A stretch of DNA of 52,593 nucleotides. Origin: Planctomycetota bacterium (lineage in GTDB: Bacteria; Planctomycetota; JACOTG01). Where the stretch lies: positions 1 to 52,593 of the forward strand of contig JACOTG010000011.1 of NCBI GenBank assembly GCA_016178505.1, in the 5' to 3' direction. Shown here piece by piece: positions 1-11,139 of this stretch; the stretch's first letter is position 1; each line of letters starts with the position of its first letter. A program made the translations under genes and the position numbers. The notes below the pieces were generated by a model. It did no database searches and had not been told where the DNA came from. It was given only the letters and a program-made list of their open reading frames with translations.

Positions 1-803
1 ATGTGGAACGAATCCTTGTCGGTGACGCTACGAACCTCGTCGACGACGTCGAAGTGCACGTTCGTCGGGATCTTGTCGTTGCCGATGCCTTCGACCTTGT
101 AGGGAGTGCCCTGCCCCTTGTGGCCGGTCTCCTTGTACTCGCGGAAGATCGAGCCGACCGGATCGGCCATCACGACGCGAATGCGGGGATCCTTTTCCTT
201 GAGGTAGCGCCCGACGCCGCTGATCGTGCCGCCGGTTCCCGCACCCGCAACGAAGTGCGTCACCTGGCCGCCGACGTCTTCCCAGACTTCGGGGCCGGTC
301 GTTCTATAGTGAACCTCGGCGTTCACCGGGTTGTAGAACTGGTTCGCGAGCAGAGATCCGGGCGTTTCCTCGGCGACGCGCCTCGCGACGTTCACGTAGT
401 ACTCGGGAGATTCGGGCGGGACGGCGGTCGGCGTCACGATCACCTCGGCGCCGAACGCCTTCAAGAGCTTCACCTTCTCGATCGACATCTTGTCGGGCAT
501 CGTGAAGACGCACTTGTAGCCCTTGATCGCCGCGGCGATCGCGAGCCCGATGCCGGTATTGCCCGACGTGCCCTCCACGACGAGGCCACCGGGTCGCAGC
601 ACGCCGCTCTTCTCGGCGTCCTCGATCATCGCGAGGCCAATGCGATCCTTGACGCTGCCGCCTGGATTGAAGAATTCGGCCTTCGCGAGCACGGTGCTGC
701 GCGTCTTCCCGACCACCTTGTTGAGACGAATGACGGGCGTGCGCCCGATCGTCTCGAGCACGTTCGCGTAGATTCGACCGCGACTCGTCGCCGACTGGGG
801 CAT
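1..803 (-). CDS. PLP-dependent cystathionine beta-synthase / cysteine synthase family enzyme (3' end outside window)
   Basis: A fold-type II PLP enzyme that condenses activated serine with sulfide or homocysteine in the cytoplasm. Translating the minus strand from ATG at 803 gives about 267 residues before the window edge. GGSVKDR carries the predicted PLP lysine (K52), GTSGNTG (78-84) is the phosphate/substrate loop, and GAGTGGT is the glycine-rich PLP phosphate cup. The later stretch with DPVGSIF and [10 protein letters not shown] resembles cystathionine beta-synthase more than plain CysK, but the diagnostic C-terminus (CBS domains or not) is missing. CCGGAGGAG lies about 8 nt upstream and supports the start. 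It is separated by 165 bp from the end of the glycosyltransferase unit on the same strand, so it could be a distal gene of that unit or independent. The family is certain; the CBS/CysK choice is not. Confidence 0.9.
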   Translation of the reverse strand, partial: MPQSATSRGRIYANVLETIGRTPVIRLNKVVGKTRSTVLAKAEFFNPGGSVKDRIGLAMIEDAEKSGVLRPGGLVVEGTSGNTGIGLAIAAAIKGYKCVFTMPDKMSIEKVKLLKAFGAEVIVTPTAVPPESPEYYVNVARRVAEETPGSLLANQFYNPVNAEVHYRTTGPEVWEDVGGQVTHFVAGAGTGGTISGVGRYLKEKDPRIRVVMADPVGSIFREYKETGHKGQGTPYKVEGIGNDKIPTNVHFDVVDEVRSVTDKDSFH

Positions 804-968
804 GTCTCGTCTCCTCCGGGAAAGGGCGGTCGGAAAGGCCCGCGGATTCTAGCCGTCTCTGAAATCGAGCGTCAACCAAGAGCTACTCTCGGGCAGGCCA
901 CATGGCTGCGCGGCCTCGTGAGACGCGCTCGAATCCTCTTTCGGATCGTGGTGGCGATGGGCTTGAAG

Positions 969-2714
969 CTATTGAAAGGCCGTTCGGAGAGCCTCGGCCG
1001 CGCCGTGAAGCGAATCCGCGGCTTCGTGGAGGCCGGCCTTCCGAAAAGCGTCCGCAGCAGCGTCGAGGCGATCCGCTCGCTCCTCGGGCGAGACGTTCGT
1101 GAGATGGAAGAGCTCGTCGCCGAGAAAGTCGTCCGGCTTGCTCGCCACCGCTCGGCGCACGATCGCGTACGCTTTTTCCGCATCCGACTCCGCCCCGTCG
1201 CGATCGCCGGCGTCAAGCGATTCGAGTGCACTCTTGCGGTAGTCCCCGGCGAGCGCAAGCCAGGACGTGCAGAGCCCGACGCGATCGGGAACCTCGTTCG
1301 CATCGGCGGCAGCAAAGGCAGCTGCCGCCTCCGATCGGCGCCCCTGCATCGCGAGGATCGACCCGAGATAGAGGTAAGCCCTTCCGTACTCGGGGTGCAG
1401 TCGAATCGCCGCACGCGCTTCACGCTCGCCGCGCGCGAGATGCTCGCTGCGCAACGTGGCGTCGGTGGTGTGTTTCGCGAGATCGAGCGAGGAGTATGCG
1501 AGCATCGCGTGGCTTCGCGCGGCGCGGGGCGTCGTCCGCGACGCGGCGGTGTAGATCGTGAGGTCGTCCTTCCAGTCCGCATTGCGGACGATCGTTCGAA
1601 CACCGAGAAGGAGCAGCGCCACGACGCCGAGCGCCTGCGCAACGCGCGGGTGCCTCACGAAGAGCGTGGCCACGGCAATGCAGAATCCGACCGACGGCAG
1701 ATATAGGAGTCGCTCGGCCATGAGCGTCCCGATCGGCAAGACCACGTTCGAAACGGGCAGCCACGCGAGCAGGAGCAGCGCCACGCCGAACGTGACGGCT
1801 GAAGCACGGCGTCGGGCGCCCCACGCCGCGATCACGCCGACGACGACGAGGGCCAGACCGGCGAGCGCGAGCGCATCGCCAAATCCGACGACGGGAATCT
1901 GCGACGCGGAATAGTCCGCCGAGAGCTGGAGGGGAAACACGAGAAGAAAAGCCCATCGCGCGAACACTCCGAAAGCCGTGGCGATGCGACCGGCAGCGGG
2001 CGCCGCCGCGGTGGCATTGTCGAGCGTCGGAATCGCGCTCGCATCGAGACCGATCGGCGATCCGAGCACGGCCGCGCGAGCCACGAAAAAAACGATGAGC
2101 GCGAGCACGTGCGGGAGGACGCCCACCGCAAGGCGCCGCATCGACGGCCGCTCCTCGCGCTCGAGCCAGCGCAGCAAGAGCATCGCGGGGAGGATCGCGA
2201 TCGCGCCCTCCTTCGACAGGATCGCGAGCAGGAAAAAGATCGCCGACGGAATCGGGCGGACGAGGAGCGCGGCCACTCCGAAGAGCGTCGCGAGCACGTC
2301 CGCGCGGCCGCTCACGTACGTCACCGCCTCGGTGTGGATCGGGTGCATCGCGAAGAGAAGCGCCGCACCCAGCGCCGCGGCGTCGGGCAGGAATCGCCGC
2401 GCGAGCCGCCACACGAGAAGCGACGTCATCGCGTGCAGGAGGACGTTCGTCGCGTGAAAGCCGGCTGCCCCATCGCCGAAGAGCGAATGGTCGATGGCGA
2501 ACGATGCGAGCGTCACCGGACGATAGAGCCCGCTGACCGATTGGAAGTGGTAAGGCGTCGCGAAGAGCTGGAACAGATTCCCGAGGCGCAGCCCCACCGG
2601 ATTGTTGAAGATGAAGGAATCGTCGAGCGCGAATCCGTTTCCGATTGCGTTCGCGTAACACGCGACGGCCGTGAAGACGATGGCGATCGGCCCGACGATT
2701 CGACGAGCGTTCAT
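969..2714 (-). CDS. TMTC-like membrane glycosyltransferase with C-terminal TPRs (GT-C fold)
   Basis: A 581-residue polytopic membrane protein. After a first membrane helix it has ALDDSFIF, with an acidic DD pair (residues 31-32) at the place where GT-C enzymes carry catalytic acidic residues. FHATNVLLHA and HPIHTEAVTYVSGRAD, typical of the DUF1736/TMTC family, follow. Many hydrophobic helices fill the first ~390 residues, and the last ~190 contain TPR-like repeats (AIRLHPEYGRAYLYLGSIL). Family members are thought to transfer lipid-linked sugars to proteins on the outer face of the membrane; the substrate here is unknown. The ATG at 2714 overlaps the stop of the upstream glycosyltransferase by 4 bp (ATGA), implying translational coupling. 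The stop is TAG at 969-971. Confidence 0.85.
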   Translation of the reverse strand: MNARRIVGPIAIVFTAVACYANAIGNGFALDDSFIFNNPVGLRLGNLFQLFATPYHFQSVSGLYRPVTLASFAIDHSLFGDGAAGFHATNVLLHAMTSLLVWRLARRFLPDAAALGAALLFAMHPIHTEAVTYVSGRADVLATLFGVAALLVRPIPSAIFFLLAILSKEGAIAILPAMLLLRWLEREERPSMRRLAVGVLPHVLALIVFFVARAAVLGSPIGLDASAIPTLDNATAAAPAAGRIATAFGVFARWAFLLVFPLQLSADYSASQIPVVGFGDALALAGLALVVVGVIAAWGARRRASAVTFGVALLLLAWLPVSNVVLPIGTLMAERLLYLPSVGFCIAVATLFVRHPRVAQALGVVALLLLGVRTIVRNADWKDDLTIYTAASRTTPRAARSHAMLAYSSLDLAKHTTDATLRSEHLARGEREARAAIRLHPEYGRAYLYLGSILAMQGRRSEAAAAFAAADANEVPDRVGLCTSWLALAGDYRKSALESLDAGDRDGAESDAEKAYAIVRRAVASKPDDFLGDELFHLTNVSPEERADRLDAAADAFRKAGLHEAADSLHGAAEALRTAFQ

Positions 2715-4288
2715 CGTGCGAACCGGTACTCGACCAGGCCGTAGGTCTCGTTTCGCAGGAGCTCTTGGCCCGAGGTCGCGTGCGCGTCGAGCTGGTCCAT
2801 CAACACCTTCGTATCGACGCCGCCTTGCCCGGCTAGAAAGACGGTTCCGCGAAAACCCGCGAGACCGGTGACCACATCTCCCGCCTCACGTCCGAGGTCC
2901 GCTGCGACGAACTCGGTTCGGTCGATCCAGCCGAGATGATCGCCAACGGAATGCGGGAACGACTCGATGCGAAGGCGCTCGCTCCATCCGAGGCGACGCA
3001 AATAGTACTCGACGGGTGCGCGCGCCAATCCCGTGGTCAGCACCACGTCCCCGTCGCTCGCACGGCTCGCGATCACGCCGGCCATCTTCTCGTCGAACCG
3101 CGGCGGTATCCGCTCCCAGTAGCGGCAGAGAGTCGCCGCGGCGAGACCGACGTACGCGAGGAGCACGATGACCGTCGCCGCACGCCCCGTGCCCCATCGA
3201 CGCCAAGCCGATTCGCCGCCCGCCGCCACGATCAGCACGAAGGCTGGGTACGCCACCATCTCGTAGCGGCCGACCAGGTAGATCGACGTCGAGAACGACG
3301 AGATCGCATAGGGCACGACGATCGGCGCCAGCGCGAGAATCAGGAGCGCGAGGCATTTCGTCCGAATCGAGCGGTCGCCCGCAACGACGAACGCGGAGCC
3401 GGCGACGACGATGGCAAGCCAAGCCAAAGCCACCGGGGCCACCTTTGAAGTTCCGCCCAAGGCTTGGAGATAGAAGGGATAGTCGTACCCCGCGCCGAAC
3501 ACGAGCAGTGAGTATAGCGGCAGCGAATGCAGCGGCGCGGCTTGCTCCACCATCAGCGAGTTCGCCGGAATCCACGAGCCCACGCCGCTCGACGCTTGCC
3601 GGAGGACGACCGGGAACCACACGAGATCGATCACGCCGATCGCGACCATTGCGAGCGCGACGCGCGTCGCCGTGCGTTGCGTTCGCGGGCCGCGCACGAG
3701 CCACGCGACGGGCGCCGCGGCGACGAGGAACATGCCGTAGTTGTGCGTCCAGATCGTGGCCAGAGCCGCGACGACGACCAGTGCCCAGGCGCGCCACTTC
3801 GAAGCGTCGCCGCGCTCGAGCGCGCGCAAAAGCGCTGCGACGAACGCAAGCCCGACGAGCGGGAGCACCGAGTACATCCGGATCTGCTGCGAGTAATAGA
3901 TGTGGAGCGGCCACGCGACCGCCAACGTCGCCCCGACCACCGCTGCTGCACGGCCGAAGGAACGTCGCGCGACTACATAGACGCCGGGCGCGAGAAGCGC
4001 GCCGAGGATCGCCGACAACGTTCGAAGCGCGACCTCGCCTTCCCCGAAGAGCTTCACCCAGAAATGCAGAAGGATGTAGTAGAGCGGCGGATTGCCGTCT
4101 CGCGTCAGCGCATCGATGAGTTCGGGCAGCGGCCGAACGGCGATGAGAACCGAATTCGCCTCGTCGAGCCAGACGGACTCTGGGTTGGGTGAATGGAGGC
4201 GAAGGGCTAGCCCGACGAGGAACGCGGAAGCCAGGGCAATGACGTCGATTCGATTCAAGGACGTCGGTCGCGAACCCGCGTCGGGCAT
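2711..4288 (-). CDS. ArnT/PMT-like GT-C glycosyltransferase
   Basis: A polytopic inner-membrane protein of about 525 residues from ATG 4288. A GTG at 4408 would add 40 Arg-rich residues that look non-native, and neither start has a clear ribosome site. Family landmarks are WLDEAN in the first periplasmic loop (the catalytic acidic site of PMT_2/ArnT-type enzymes), DGNPPLYYILLHFW, and the YYSQQIRMYS motif, followed by regularly spaced hydrophobic helices and a soluble C-terminal domain. Such enzymes use polyprenyl-phosphate sugars to glycosylate lipids or proteins. The stop overlaps the ATG of the TMTC-like gene, so the two membrane glycosyltransferases are probably made together and act in one glycan-modification step or in successive ones. 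The acceptor cannot be deduced. Confidence 0.82.
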   Translation of the reverse strand: MPDAGSRPTSLNRIDVIALASAFLVGLALRLHSPNPESVWLDEANSVLIAVRPLPELIDALTRDGNPPLYYILLHFWVKLFGEGEVALRTLSAILGALLAPGVYVVARRSFGRAAAVVGATLAVAWPLHIYYSQQIRMYSVLPLVGLAFVAALLRALERGDASKWRAWALVVVAALATIWTHNYGMFLVAAAPVAWLVRGPRTQRTATRVALAMVAIGVIDLVWFPVVLRQASSGVGSWIPANSLMVEQAAPLHSLPLYSLLVFGAGYDYPFYLQALGGTSKVAPVALAWLAIVVAGSAFVVAGDRSIRTKCLALLILALAPIVVPYAISSFSTSIYLVGRYEMVAYPAFVLIVAAGGESAWRRWGTGRAATVIVLLAYVGLAAATLCRYWERIPPRFDEKMAGVIASRASDGDVVLTTGLARAPVEYYLRRLGWSERLRIESFPHSVGDHLGWIDRTEFVAADLGREAGDVVTGLAGFRGTVFLAGQGGVDTKVLMDQLDAHATSGQELLRNETYGLVEYRFAR

Positions 4289-4522
4289 GAACTCGAGGGG
4301 CTTCCCGATCGGCCCGACCTCCCGTTGCTCTCGCCGCACGGAGAAGAATCGAAGGATGCGCGCCCGGTTCCGGGCTCTGCGCGTCACCGCACGTCGATCT
4401 CGCACCACGGAAACGAATCGACGGGGAGAGAATAAGGGGCGCGGCCGGCGAACGTCAACGATTGCCGGTCCGCCTCAGCACTCGATCGCGAGAACTGGAT
4501 TACGCGCGTCAGCCGGCGGCCG

Positions 4523-5293
4523 TCAACGCCTACGGCTGGCTTTCGACGCGGACGCTGCCGGCGCTCGATCGAGGGTCTCGAGAAGGGGCAGGATTTCGCC
4601 GAGGCGATCGATCACGGCGTCCGGGCGGACGCGGTCGATCGGAGTGCGTTGCGGATGGGTCTTGAGGATCGCTCGCATGCCGACGCGTTGCGCCCCTTCG
4701 ACGTCAGCGTCGAATCGATCGCCAACGAAGACGGCCTCCGAGGCATCGACGGCGAGGTCTTCCAAGCAGCGGCGGAAGATCTGCGGATGAGGTTTCGCCC
4801 AACCCAGCTCCGACGAGAAGACCATCGAATCGAACAGGTGGAGGATCTCGTAGCGCGCGAGGTCGCGGAGGTGAAACTCCTTCGGCCAAAGCGTATTGGA
4901 AACGAGTCCAACTTGGAAACCGTTCGAGCGGAGCCGCACCAGAGTTTGGAGCGCGTCCGGATAGATCGAGACCTGCGCAACGACCGGCTCGTAATGGCGG
5001 ATCATCAGTGCATTGAGCCGATCGCGATGCGTGCTCGCACCGATTCGCTCGAGCAACTTCTTGAGGCTCAGGGCGAGCGGAACTTCACGTCCCTCTTCTC
5101 GCGCTTCTTCGGCGCGAACGATCTCCGTGAACATCGCCGTGAACTCGACGAACGGCGGGAGTTTCGCCGACGCCGCATCGCGTTCGAGAGAGTCATGAAC
5201 CGACCGCAAGGCTCTCTCGGCGAGGACGGGCCAAGGCTCCGTCTCGAACTCGAGAAGCGTGTTGCCCATGTCGAAGAGCACGGCCTTGATCAT
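4523..5293 (-). CDS. HAD-superfamily hydrolase (HAD-IA type)
   Basis: A 256-residue cytosolic HAD-fold protein. Motif I is FDMGNTL with nucleophile D8; motif II is LVSNT; motif III lies in GWAKPHPQIF; motif IV is VFVGDRFDADVEGA. An alpha-helical cap sits between motifs I and II. The usual second Asp of DxDxT is Gly here (DMGNT), a variant found in some HAD-IA proteins and one that makes simple phosphatase chemistry less certain. AAGGA lies about 8 nt upstream of the ATG at 5293. The gene stands alone between the glycosyltransferase pair and a zinc-ribbon gene, all on the minus strand. The substrate is unknown. Confidence 0.88.
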   Translation of the reverse strand: MIKAVLFDMGNTLLEFETEPWPVLAERALRSVHDSLERDAASAKLPPFVEFTAMFTEIVRAEEAREEGREVPLALSLKKLLERIGASTHRDRLNALMIRHYEPVVAQVSIYPDALQTLVRLRSNGFQVGLVSNTLWPKEFHLRDLARYEILHLFDSMVFSSELGWAKPHPQIFRRCLEDLAVDASEAVFVGDRFDADVEGAQRVGMRAILKTHPQRTPIDRVRPDAVIDRLGEILPLLETLDRAPAASASKASRRR

Positions 5294-5383
5294 CCGCGGG
5301 ATCCTTATGAACTAGTCGCGCGGGTTGCGCGATTGCGACGCCCGAAAGCTCGCGATCATAACCGATGCGTCAACACCGCGCCG

Positions 5384-5611
5384 TCAACGGGCACCCGTCG
5401 TCGAGTCGGACGGCGGCTGTTTCGGCATGGCGCCGGGGGGTGCGGAGCCGTCTGGCTTCTGGAGGCTCTTCTTGAACTTGGCCCAATCCTCGTCGTTGAA
5501 CAGGAGGACCTTCTCACCACACACGCTGCAATACGAGGAGTTGTAGCTTTGGAGGTACTTCACGTAGCGTCGACACTTGGGGCACCATTTCTTTTCGTCG
5601 TCGTAAGTCAC
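5384..5611 (-). CDS. small zinc-ribbon protein, function unknown
   Basis: A 75-residue protein with two CxxC knuckles (C10-C13 and C28-C31) separated by 14 residues, the layout of a single zinc ribbon, then a Lys-rich helix (DWAKFKKSL) and a Pro/Ser-rich tail that looks disordered. The start is GTG at 5611 with GGAGGG about 5 nt upstream. The strong ribosome site and intact zinc ligands argue that this short gene is real. It may bind nucleic acid or act as a small adaptor, but nothing in the sequence decides this. Confidence 0.7.
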   Translation of the reverse strand: MTYDDEKKWCPKCRRYVKYLQSYNSSYCSVCGEKVLLFNDEDWAKFKKSLQKPDGSAPPGAMPKQPPSDSTTGAR

Positions 5612-5931
5612 CGATCCCTCCGTCCGGTTTGCGTAGACGGCAATTCTCTTCGGCAGCTCGGCCGGGGAAACCTGAACCGGCGATGCTGTTCTGCACGAAC
5701 CGCTCTCTCGATCCCTCTAGACGGCCGCTCACTTCTGGCCGCCGTTGCCACCGATCCCGACATCACGTCACGCCGACTCGATCGATCGCGGCACCTCGCT
5801 CTTGAGACCGTTCAAGGATGCCAACAAAGACCAAACTATTGCGCCATGGCGCGAAATCGACGTGGCTATTAATGACGCGATATGCGAATTGCGATGGCTA
5901 GTTCATAGGTTTTGGACATTGGGTCACCCAT

Positions 5932-5960
5932 TTGACTGGTTTCTTAAAGCCATTAAAATT
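5932..5960 (+). promoter_or_regulatory. possible sigma-70-type promoter
   Basis: TTGACT at 5932-5937 is followed after 17 bp by AAAATT at 5955-5960, inside the only AT-rich stretch of this intergenic region and about 190 bp before the first gene of the secretin unit. The -35 match is good and the -10 is weak; TATATT a little downstream is an alternative. Confidence 0.3.
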
Positions 5961-6049
5961 TTGAGCTTATATTCGGATTGCCCCGTCGCGTGACCGGCCG
6001 CCGCGAGCATTGGTACAGCCTGTGCAAAGCGCCCTGCCCTGACGAGGGT

Positions 6050-6066
6050 GCTCTCCGACGGAGAGC
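6050..6066 (+). other. short perfect hairpin in the leader of the secretin unit
   Basis: GCTCTCC, loop GAC, GGAGAGC, then TTT. It could be an attenuator or a small RNA terminator in the leader of the gene at 6149, or a chance palindrome. Nothing upstream on the plus strand needs a terminator. Confidence 0.3.
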
Positions 6067-6148
6067 TTTGGGAGTTTCAATGCAACTGCCGATGTGATCC
6101 CCACGGCGAGTTGATTTTCGTCCACGACGAGTTGAACGGGAGGATAGC

Positions 6149-6547
6149 ATGGCTCGGCGACTGATCGTTTGGTGCGTGCTTCTGAATCTGATCGGTGCCG
6201 TGGCTTGGGCCACTGGTGCGCCGGATGGCGACAAGAAGATCACCGTCAACGAGCAAATGGTGCTCCTTGGCAACGCACAGAAATTCACGAAAGCCGCCAC
6301 CGTGAACACCGCCGAGGTCTTCAAGAACATCCCTTCCTACAAGCAGATCAAGACCGACGGCTTGACGGAAAAGGACGCGAAGTACTGGATCCTCCTCGAG
6401 CAGGCCAACAAGGACTTCAACAAAGCGCTCGGCGAGGTCGCCAAGGCAGGCAGCCATGATCTCGTGACCGAAGCGGGCGGCATTACTGCGAACGGCGTCG
6501 ACGTTGCCGATCTCACCGAGGCGGTCAACAAGAAGTTCAAACCCTGA
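6149..6547 (+). CDS. small exported protein of unknown function
   Basis: A 132-residue protein starting MARRLIVWCVLL with a clear signal peptide, probably cleaved after AWA near residue 21. The mature part is ~110 residues, helical and Lys/Glu-rich, and ends KKFKP. I recognise no family. GGGAGG lies a few nt upstream of the ATG. It is followed after 11 bp by a lipoprotein secretin on the same strand, so the two are probably co-transcribed. A role as periplasmic partner or pilotin-like helper of that secretin is possible but only inferred from position. Confidence 0.8.
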   Translation: MARRLIVWCVLLNLIGAVAWATGAPDGDKKITVNEQMVLLGNAQKFTKAATVNTAEVFKNIPSYKQIKTDGLTEKDAKYWILLEQANKDFNKALGEVAKAGSHDLVTEAGGITANGVDVADLTEAVNKKFKP

Positions 6548-6558
6548 ATCGGGACGGG

Positions 6559-7782
6559 ATGGGGCTCTCATCGGGGAGCAGCGGGGAAGCCGGACCGCTG
6601 ATCGCCCGCCTCGCCGTGGTTCTCGCGGCGGCGGCGGGCTGCGTTTCGACTCGGGAACACCCGGCAACCGAACTCAACGTCTCCCCTCCGCCGACCGTGA
6701 CGGCGCCCCTCCCCATCTACGAAGGGAAGATCTTCCACAACCCCGACGGGACACTCACCAAGTTCTACTACCTGCGCGTCGGCCGAGGCGCCGTCGTGCA
6801 GGACCTCATTCAAAATCAAGCGAAGCTTCCGTTTGGCGCCATCACGGTGAAGACCGGCACCGAGACCTACAAGGCCGAGAAGGACTTCCAGATCTACGAC
6901 TTGATGATTGTGAGCGCGACCGAGGACCAGATGAAGGCGATCGACGACTTCGTCGACCTCATCGAAGGACAGGTGCCGCTCGTCGAGATCGAAGCCAAGA
7001 TCGTTGAGATCACGTCCACCGACGACTTCCAGCTCGGAGCCGTCACTCAATTCGCGGAGAACAAGGGCAACGGGAAGGGCAACGACCAGACGATCTTCAA
7101 CACGGCAACCGGCCGCTTCGACTCTGCGAACTCGCTCTTGGCGCAGGTCACGAACTCGGCGTTCCAGGGCCAGCTGCTCGACCTCGGCACGATCCAAAGC
7201 GACATCCAGATCAGCGTCCTGATTCAAGCGCTCGTGCAGCTCGGCTACGCGGAAATCCTGTCTGCACCGCGGATCACCGTGCTGAACGGTTACCCGGCCC
7301 AGATCGTCACCGGTCAGGAAGTGCCGGTATCGCAACTCCAGCCGATCGGCAATACGACCATCGTCAACGTCACGTTCAAGCAAACGGGCATCAAGCTCGT
7401 CGTTGTCCCGTTCATCACCGGCAAGAACTCGATCCAGATGGAGGTCCAGCCCGAGGTTTCGCAAGTGGTCGGATTCACCGCCGCCGGATCGCGAGGACTG
7501 CAGAATCCGATCGTCAACAACCGCTCGGCGAAGACCGTGGTCACGGTGGGCAACGGCGAGACGTACGTCATCGGCGGGCTCATCACGAATTCGGACATCG
7601 AGGACGTGTTGAAGACTCCGCTCCTCGGCGACATCCCGATCCTCGGCGCACTCTTCCGCACGACGCGCACGCGAAAGGCAGCGACGCAGCTCATCTTCTT
7701 CATCACGCCGCGCATCATCCCGCCGACCGGGCCCGGGCCGAAGCGCCTCATCATTCCGCCGACGGACAAGGGCGGCGGCTGA
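6559..7782 (+). CDS. lipoprotein secretin (GspD/PilQ-like outer-membrane pore)
   Basis: A 407-residue secretin-family protein. The N-terminus has a hydrophobic stretch ending LAAAAGC with a predicted lipidated Cys28. An N-domain follows (VVQDLIQNQAKLPFGAI, then a segment ending in VDLIEGQVPLVEIEAKIVEI, the classic lead-in to the secretin barrel). Hallmarks of the C-terminal secretin domain are LSAPRITVLNG, GQEVPV, VTVGNGETYVIGGLI and the closing TPLLGDIPILGALFR ... FFITPRII. It should form a gated multimeric pore in the outer membrane. It is shorter than GspD or PilQ, and no ATPase, pseudopilin or inner-membrane secretion gene is nearby, so it is an orphan secretin here. It is paired with the exported protein just upstream. 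Confidence 0.88.
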   Translation: MGLSSGSSGEAGPLIARLAVVLAAAAGCVSTREHPATELNVSPPPTVTAPLPIYEGKIFHNPDGTLTKFYYLRVGRGAVVQDLIQNQAKLPFGAITVKTGTETYKAEKDFQIYDLMIVSATEDQMKAIDDFVDLIEGQVPLVEIEAKIVEITSTDDFQLGAVTQFAENKGNGKGNDQTIFNTATGRFDSANSLLAQVTNSAFQGQLLDLGTIQSDIQISVLIQALVQLGYAEILSAPRITVLNGYPAQIVTGQEVPVSQLQPIGNTTIVNVTFKQTGIKLVVVPFITGKNSIQMEVQPEVSQVVGFTAAGSRGLQNPIVNNRSAKTVVTVGNGETYVIGGLITNSDIEDVLKTPLLGDIPILGALFRTTRTRKAATQLIFFITPRIIPPTGPGPKRLIIPPTDKGGG

Positions 7783-7896
7783 TCGCGCGGGCCCTCGCCG
7801 ATCATCCCGCACGGGAAAGCTGCTATTATGTGCCCCGCTTTCGGGCCGCCTGGCCCGGTGACGGGGTGCTTCGAGGTTCGGGCGAGAGGGCCAGAC

Positions 7897-9795
<1,899 letters not shown>

Positions 9796-9852
9796 CGCAT
9801 ACGGAGCCTGGATCCTTTTTCCCACTTAGCGGCGTTGGCGAAGGAGGAGTCG

Positions 9853-10452
9853 ATGGAGCTCACGCGCATCGACATCGACGCCTCGAGCTTGCGCGCGTCG
9901 CTCGGTGACTGCCTCGCGTACTGCGGCGAGCGAGCGACGCGAATGCCCGACGAGCGTGAGTTCGCAACCGTTCTTCGCAGCGAAGCGCTTCGCGACGTCG
10001 CGCTTCGATACCTCCCGCCAGCGCGCCGCAGTCCAAAGACACCCGGCCTGTCGTTCGAGCCCGAGTTTCCGTTCGAGGACGCCTTTCGCGAGTTCGCGGC
10101 GACGCGCCATCGGCTGGTCGTCGAGCGAGGCGTGACGTCGTCCCTCGCAATCGACGAGGAACTCGCGAGGCCGCGCTCGTTGCTCGTCGTCGACTGGCCG
10201 TGTTCCGTGTTGGACGGGGCACCCAAAATAGCGAGCAACGGGCTTTGCGATTTCAACGAACTCCCTCCGTGGGACACCTGGCTCGCCTCGACAAATCATC
10301 CCACGCGGCCGAGCGATGGTCCGGTCGTGGTCGCCTGGATCCCCAGGTGGGCGACGGAGTCCATGCAGACGGCGATCGACGCTGCGTGCGTCGGCAACTT
10401 GACGTGGGTCCTGCCGACGGACGGTGGGTTCGCAATCCAGGGCAGGCTTTGA
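9853..10452 (+). CDS. uncharacterised protein, tandem family copy 1
   Basis: A 199-residue soluble protein without signal peptide or membrane segment. The ATG at 9853 is preceded by AAGGAGGAG at good spacing. Marks shared with the next gene are SLGDCLAYC near the N-terminus, LRSEALR, RPRSLL in the middle, a block NGLCDFNELPPWDTWLAS, and VAWIPRW near the end. The pattern looks like a small globular domain with conserved Cys and Trp residues. I recognise no named family. The next copy begins one base after its stop, so the genes are co-translated. Nearby genes do not suggest a function. Confidence 0.8.
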   Translation: MELTRIDIDASSLRASLGDCLAYCGERATRMPDEREFATVLRSEALRDVALRYLPPARRSPKTPGLSFEPEFPFEDAFREFAATRHRLVVERGVTSSLAIDEELARPRSLLVVDWPCSVLDGAPKIASNGLCDFNELPPWDTWLASTNHPTRPSDGPVVVAWIPRWATESMQTAIDAACVGNLTWVLPTDGGFAIQGRL

Positions 10453-10453
10453 C

Positions 10454-11101
10454 GTGAGCGGCAAAGTCGTAGAGGTCGACGTCGTTGCGGCGAAGGAATC
10501 GCTGCGCGACTGCCTCGCGTGGTGCGATCCCGCCGAGGGCCATCGTGCAATCGCGAGCGGCGATCTTCCGCGATACCTTCGCTCGGAGGCGCTCGAGTCT
10601 CTCGCCGGTCCCCTCCGTCCCGGTCACGGATTCGAGAGCGTGAAGGATCAGAAACCGGTGCGCAACTGGGACGCCGTGTATGCTCAGTGGCACCGCGATT
10701 TTCAGTTCCTTCTGACGACGGGCTTTCTCGAATTCGTTCGACGTCGGCGCGAGCTTGTGGCGCGATCGACGACCGACAAGGCCGTCACGAACGCTGAAGT
10801 CGAAAGCGAGTGGGTGCGACCGCGTTCCCTTCTTCTCTACAGCCCGCTGAGCAACTTGTTTTGCGGCGCCGCGGAACAAGTCACCAACGGGTACTTCGAC
10901 GTCGAAAACATCCCCGCGTGGGACACGTGGCTCGCCTTCGGTGAAATCGGTGCCGGCTGGTCGCATCCGTGCCTCATCACGTGGGTTCCCGAGTGGCTCT
11001 CCGAGATCGTCGAAAACGGGATTCAAGTGAACCCAGAGGCCTGCATTGCCTGGGCGACGGTCGCAGAAGACGGACTCGCTGCAATCGAGCCGTTTGGGTA
11101 A
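10454..11101 (+). CDS. uncharacterised protein, tandem family copy 2
   Basis: A 215-residue paralogue of the preceding gene. With the GTG start at 10454, one base after the previous stop, its first 24 residues align without gaps to copy 1 and end in SLRDCLAWC; an in-frame GTG at 10424 would overlap the previous gene. Shared blocks are YLRSEALE, RPRSLLLY, NGYFDVENIPAWDTWLA and ITWVPEW. Overall identity to copy 1 is moderate, so the duplication is not recent. Function unknown. Confidence 0.78.
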   Translation: MSGKVVEVDVVAAKESLRDCLAWCDPAEGHRAIASGDLPRYLRSEALESLAGPLRPGHGFESVKDQKPVRNWDAVYAQWHRDFQFLLTTGFLEFVRRRRELVARSTTDKAVTNAEVESEWVRPRSLLLYSPLSNLFCGAAEQVTNGYFDVENIPAWDTWLAFGEIGAGWSHPCLITWVPEWLSEIVENGIQVNPEACIAWATVAEDGLAAIEPFG

Positions 11102-11139
11102 ACGCACGGGTTGTAGTCGTTCTTTCGCGGAGGCGTCGA

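Larger units (their letters stand above)
5612..6148. other. 537-bp intergenic region, no gene recognised
   Basis: No convincing reading frame on either strand. The right half is clearly more AT-rich than its surroundings (around 5930-5975) and contains a possible promoter and a short perfect hairpin ahead of the exported-protein/secretin unit. It also serves as the upstream region of the divergent zinc-ribbon gene. Confidence 0.6.

Noticed and set aside
3..1706. 567-codon plus-strand frame at the window start
   Set aside because: It spans the antisense of both the PLP enzyme and the TMTC gene and the gap between them, so it cannot be a natural gene.
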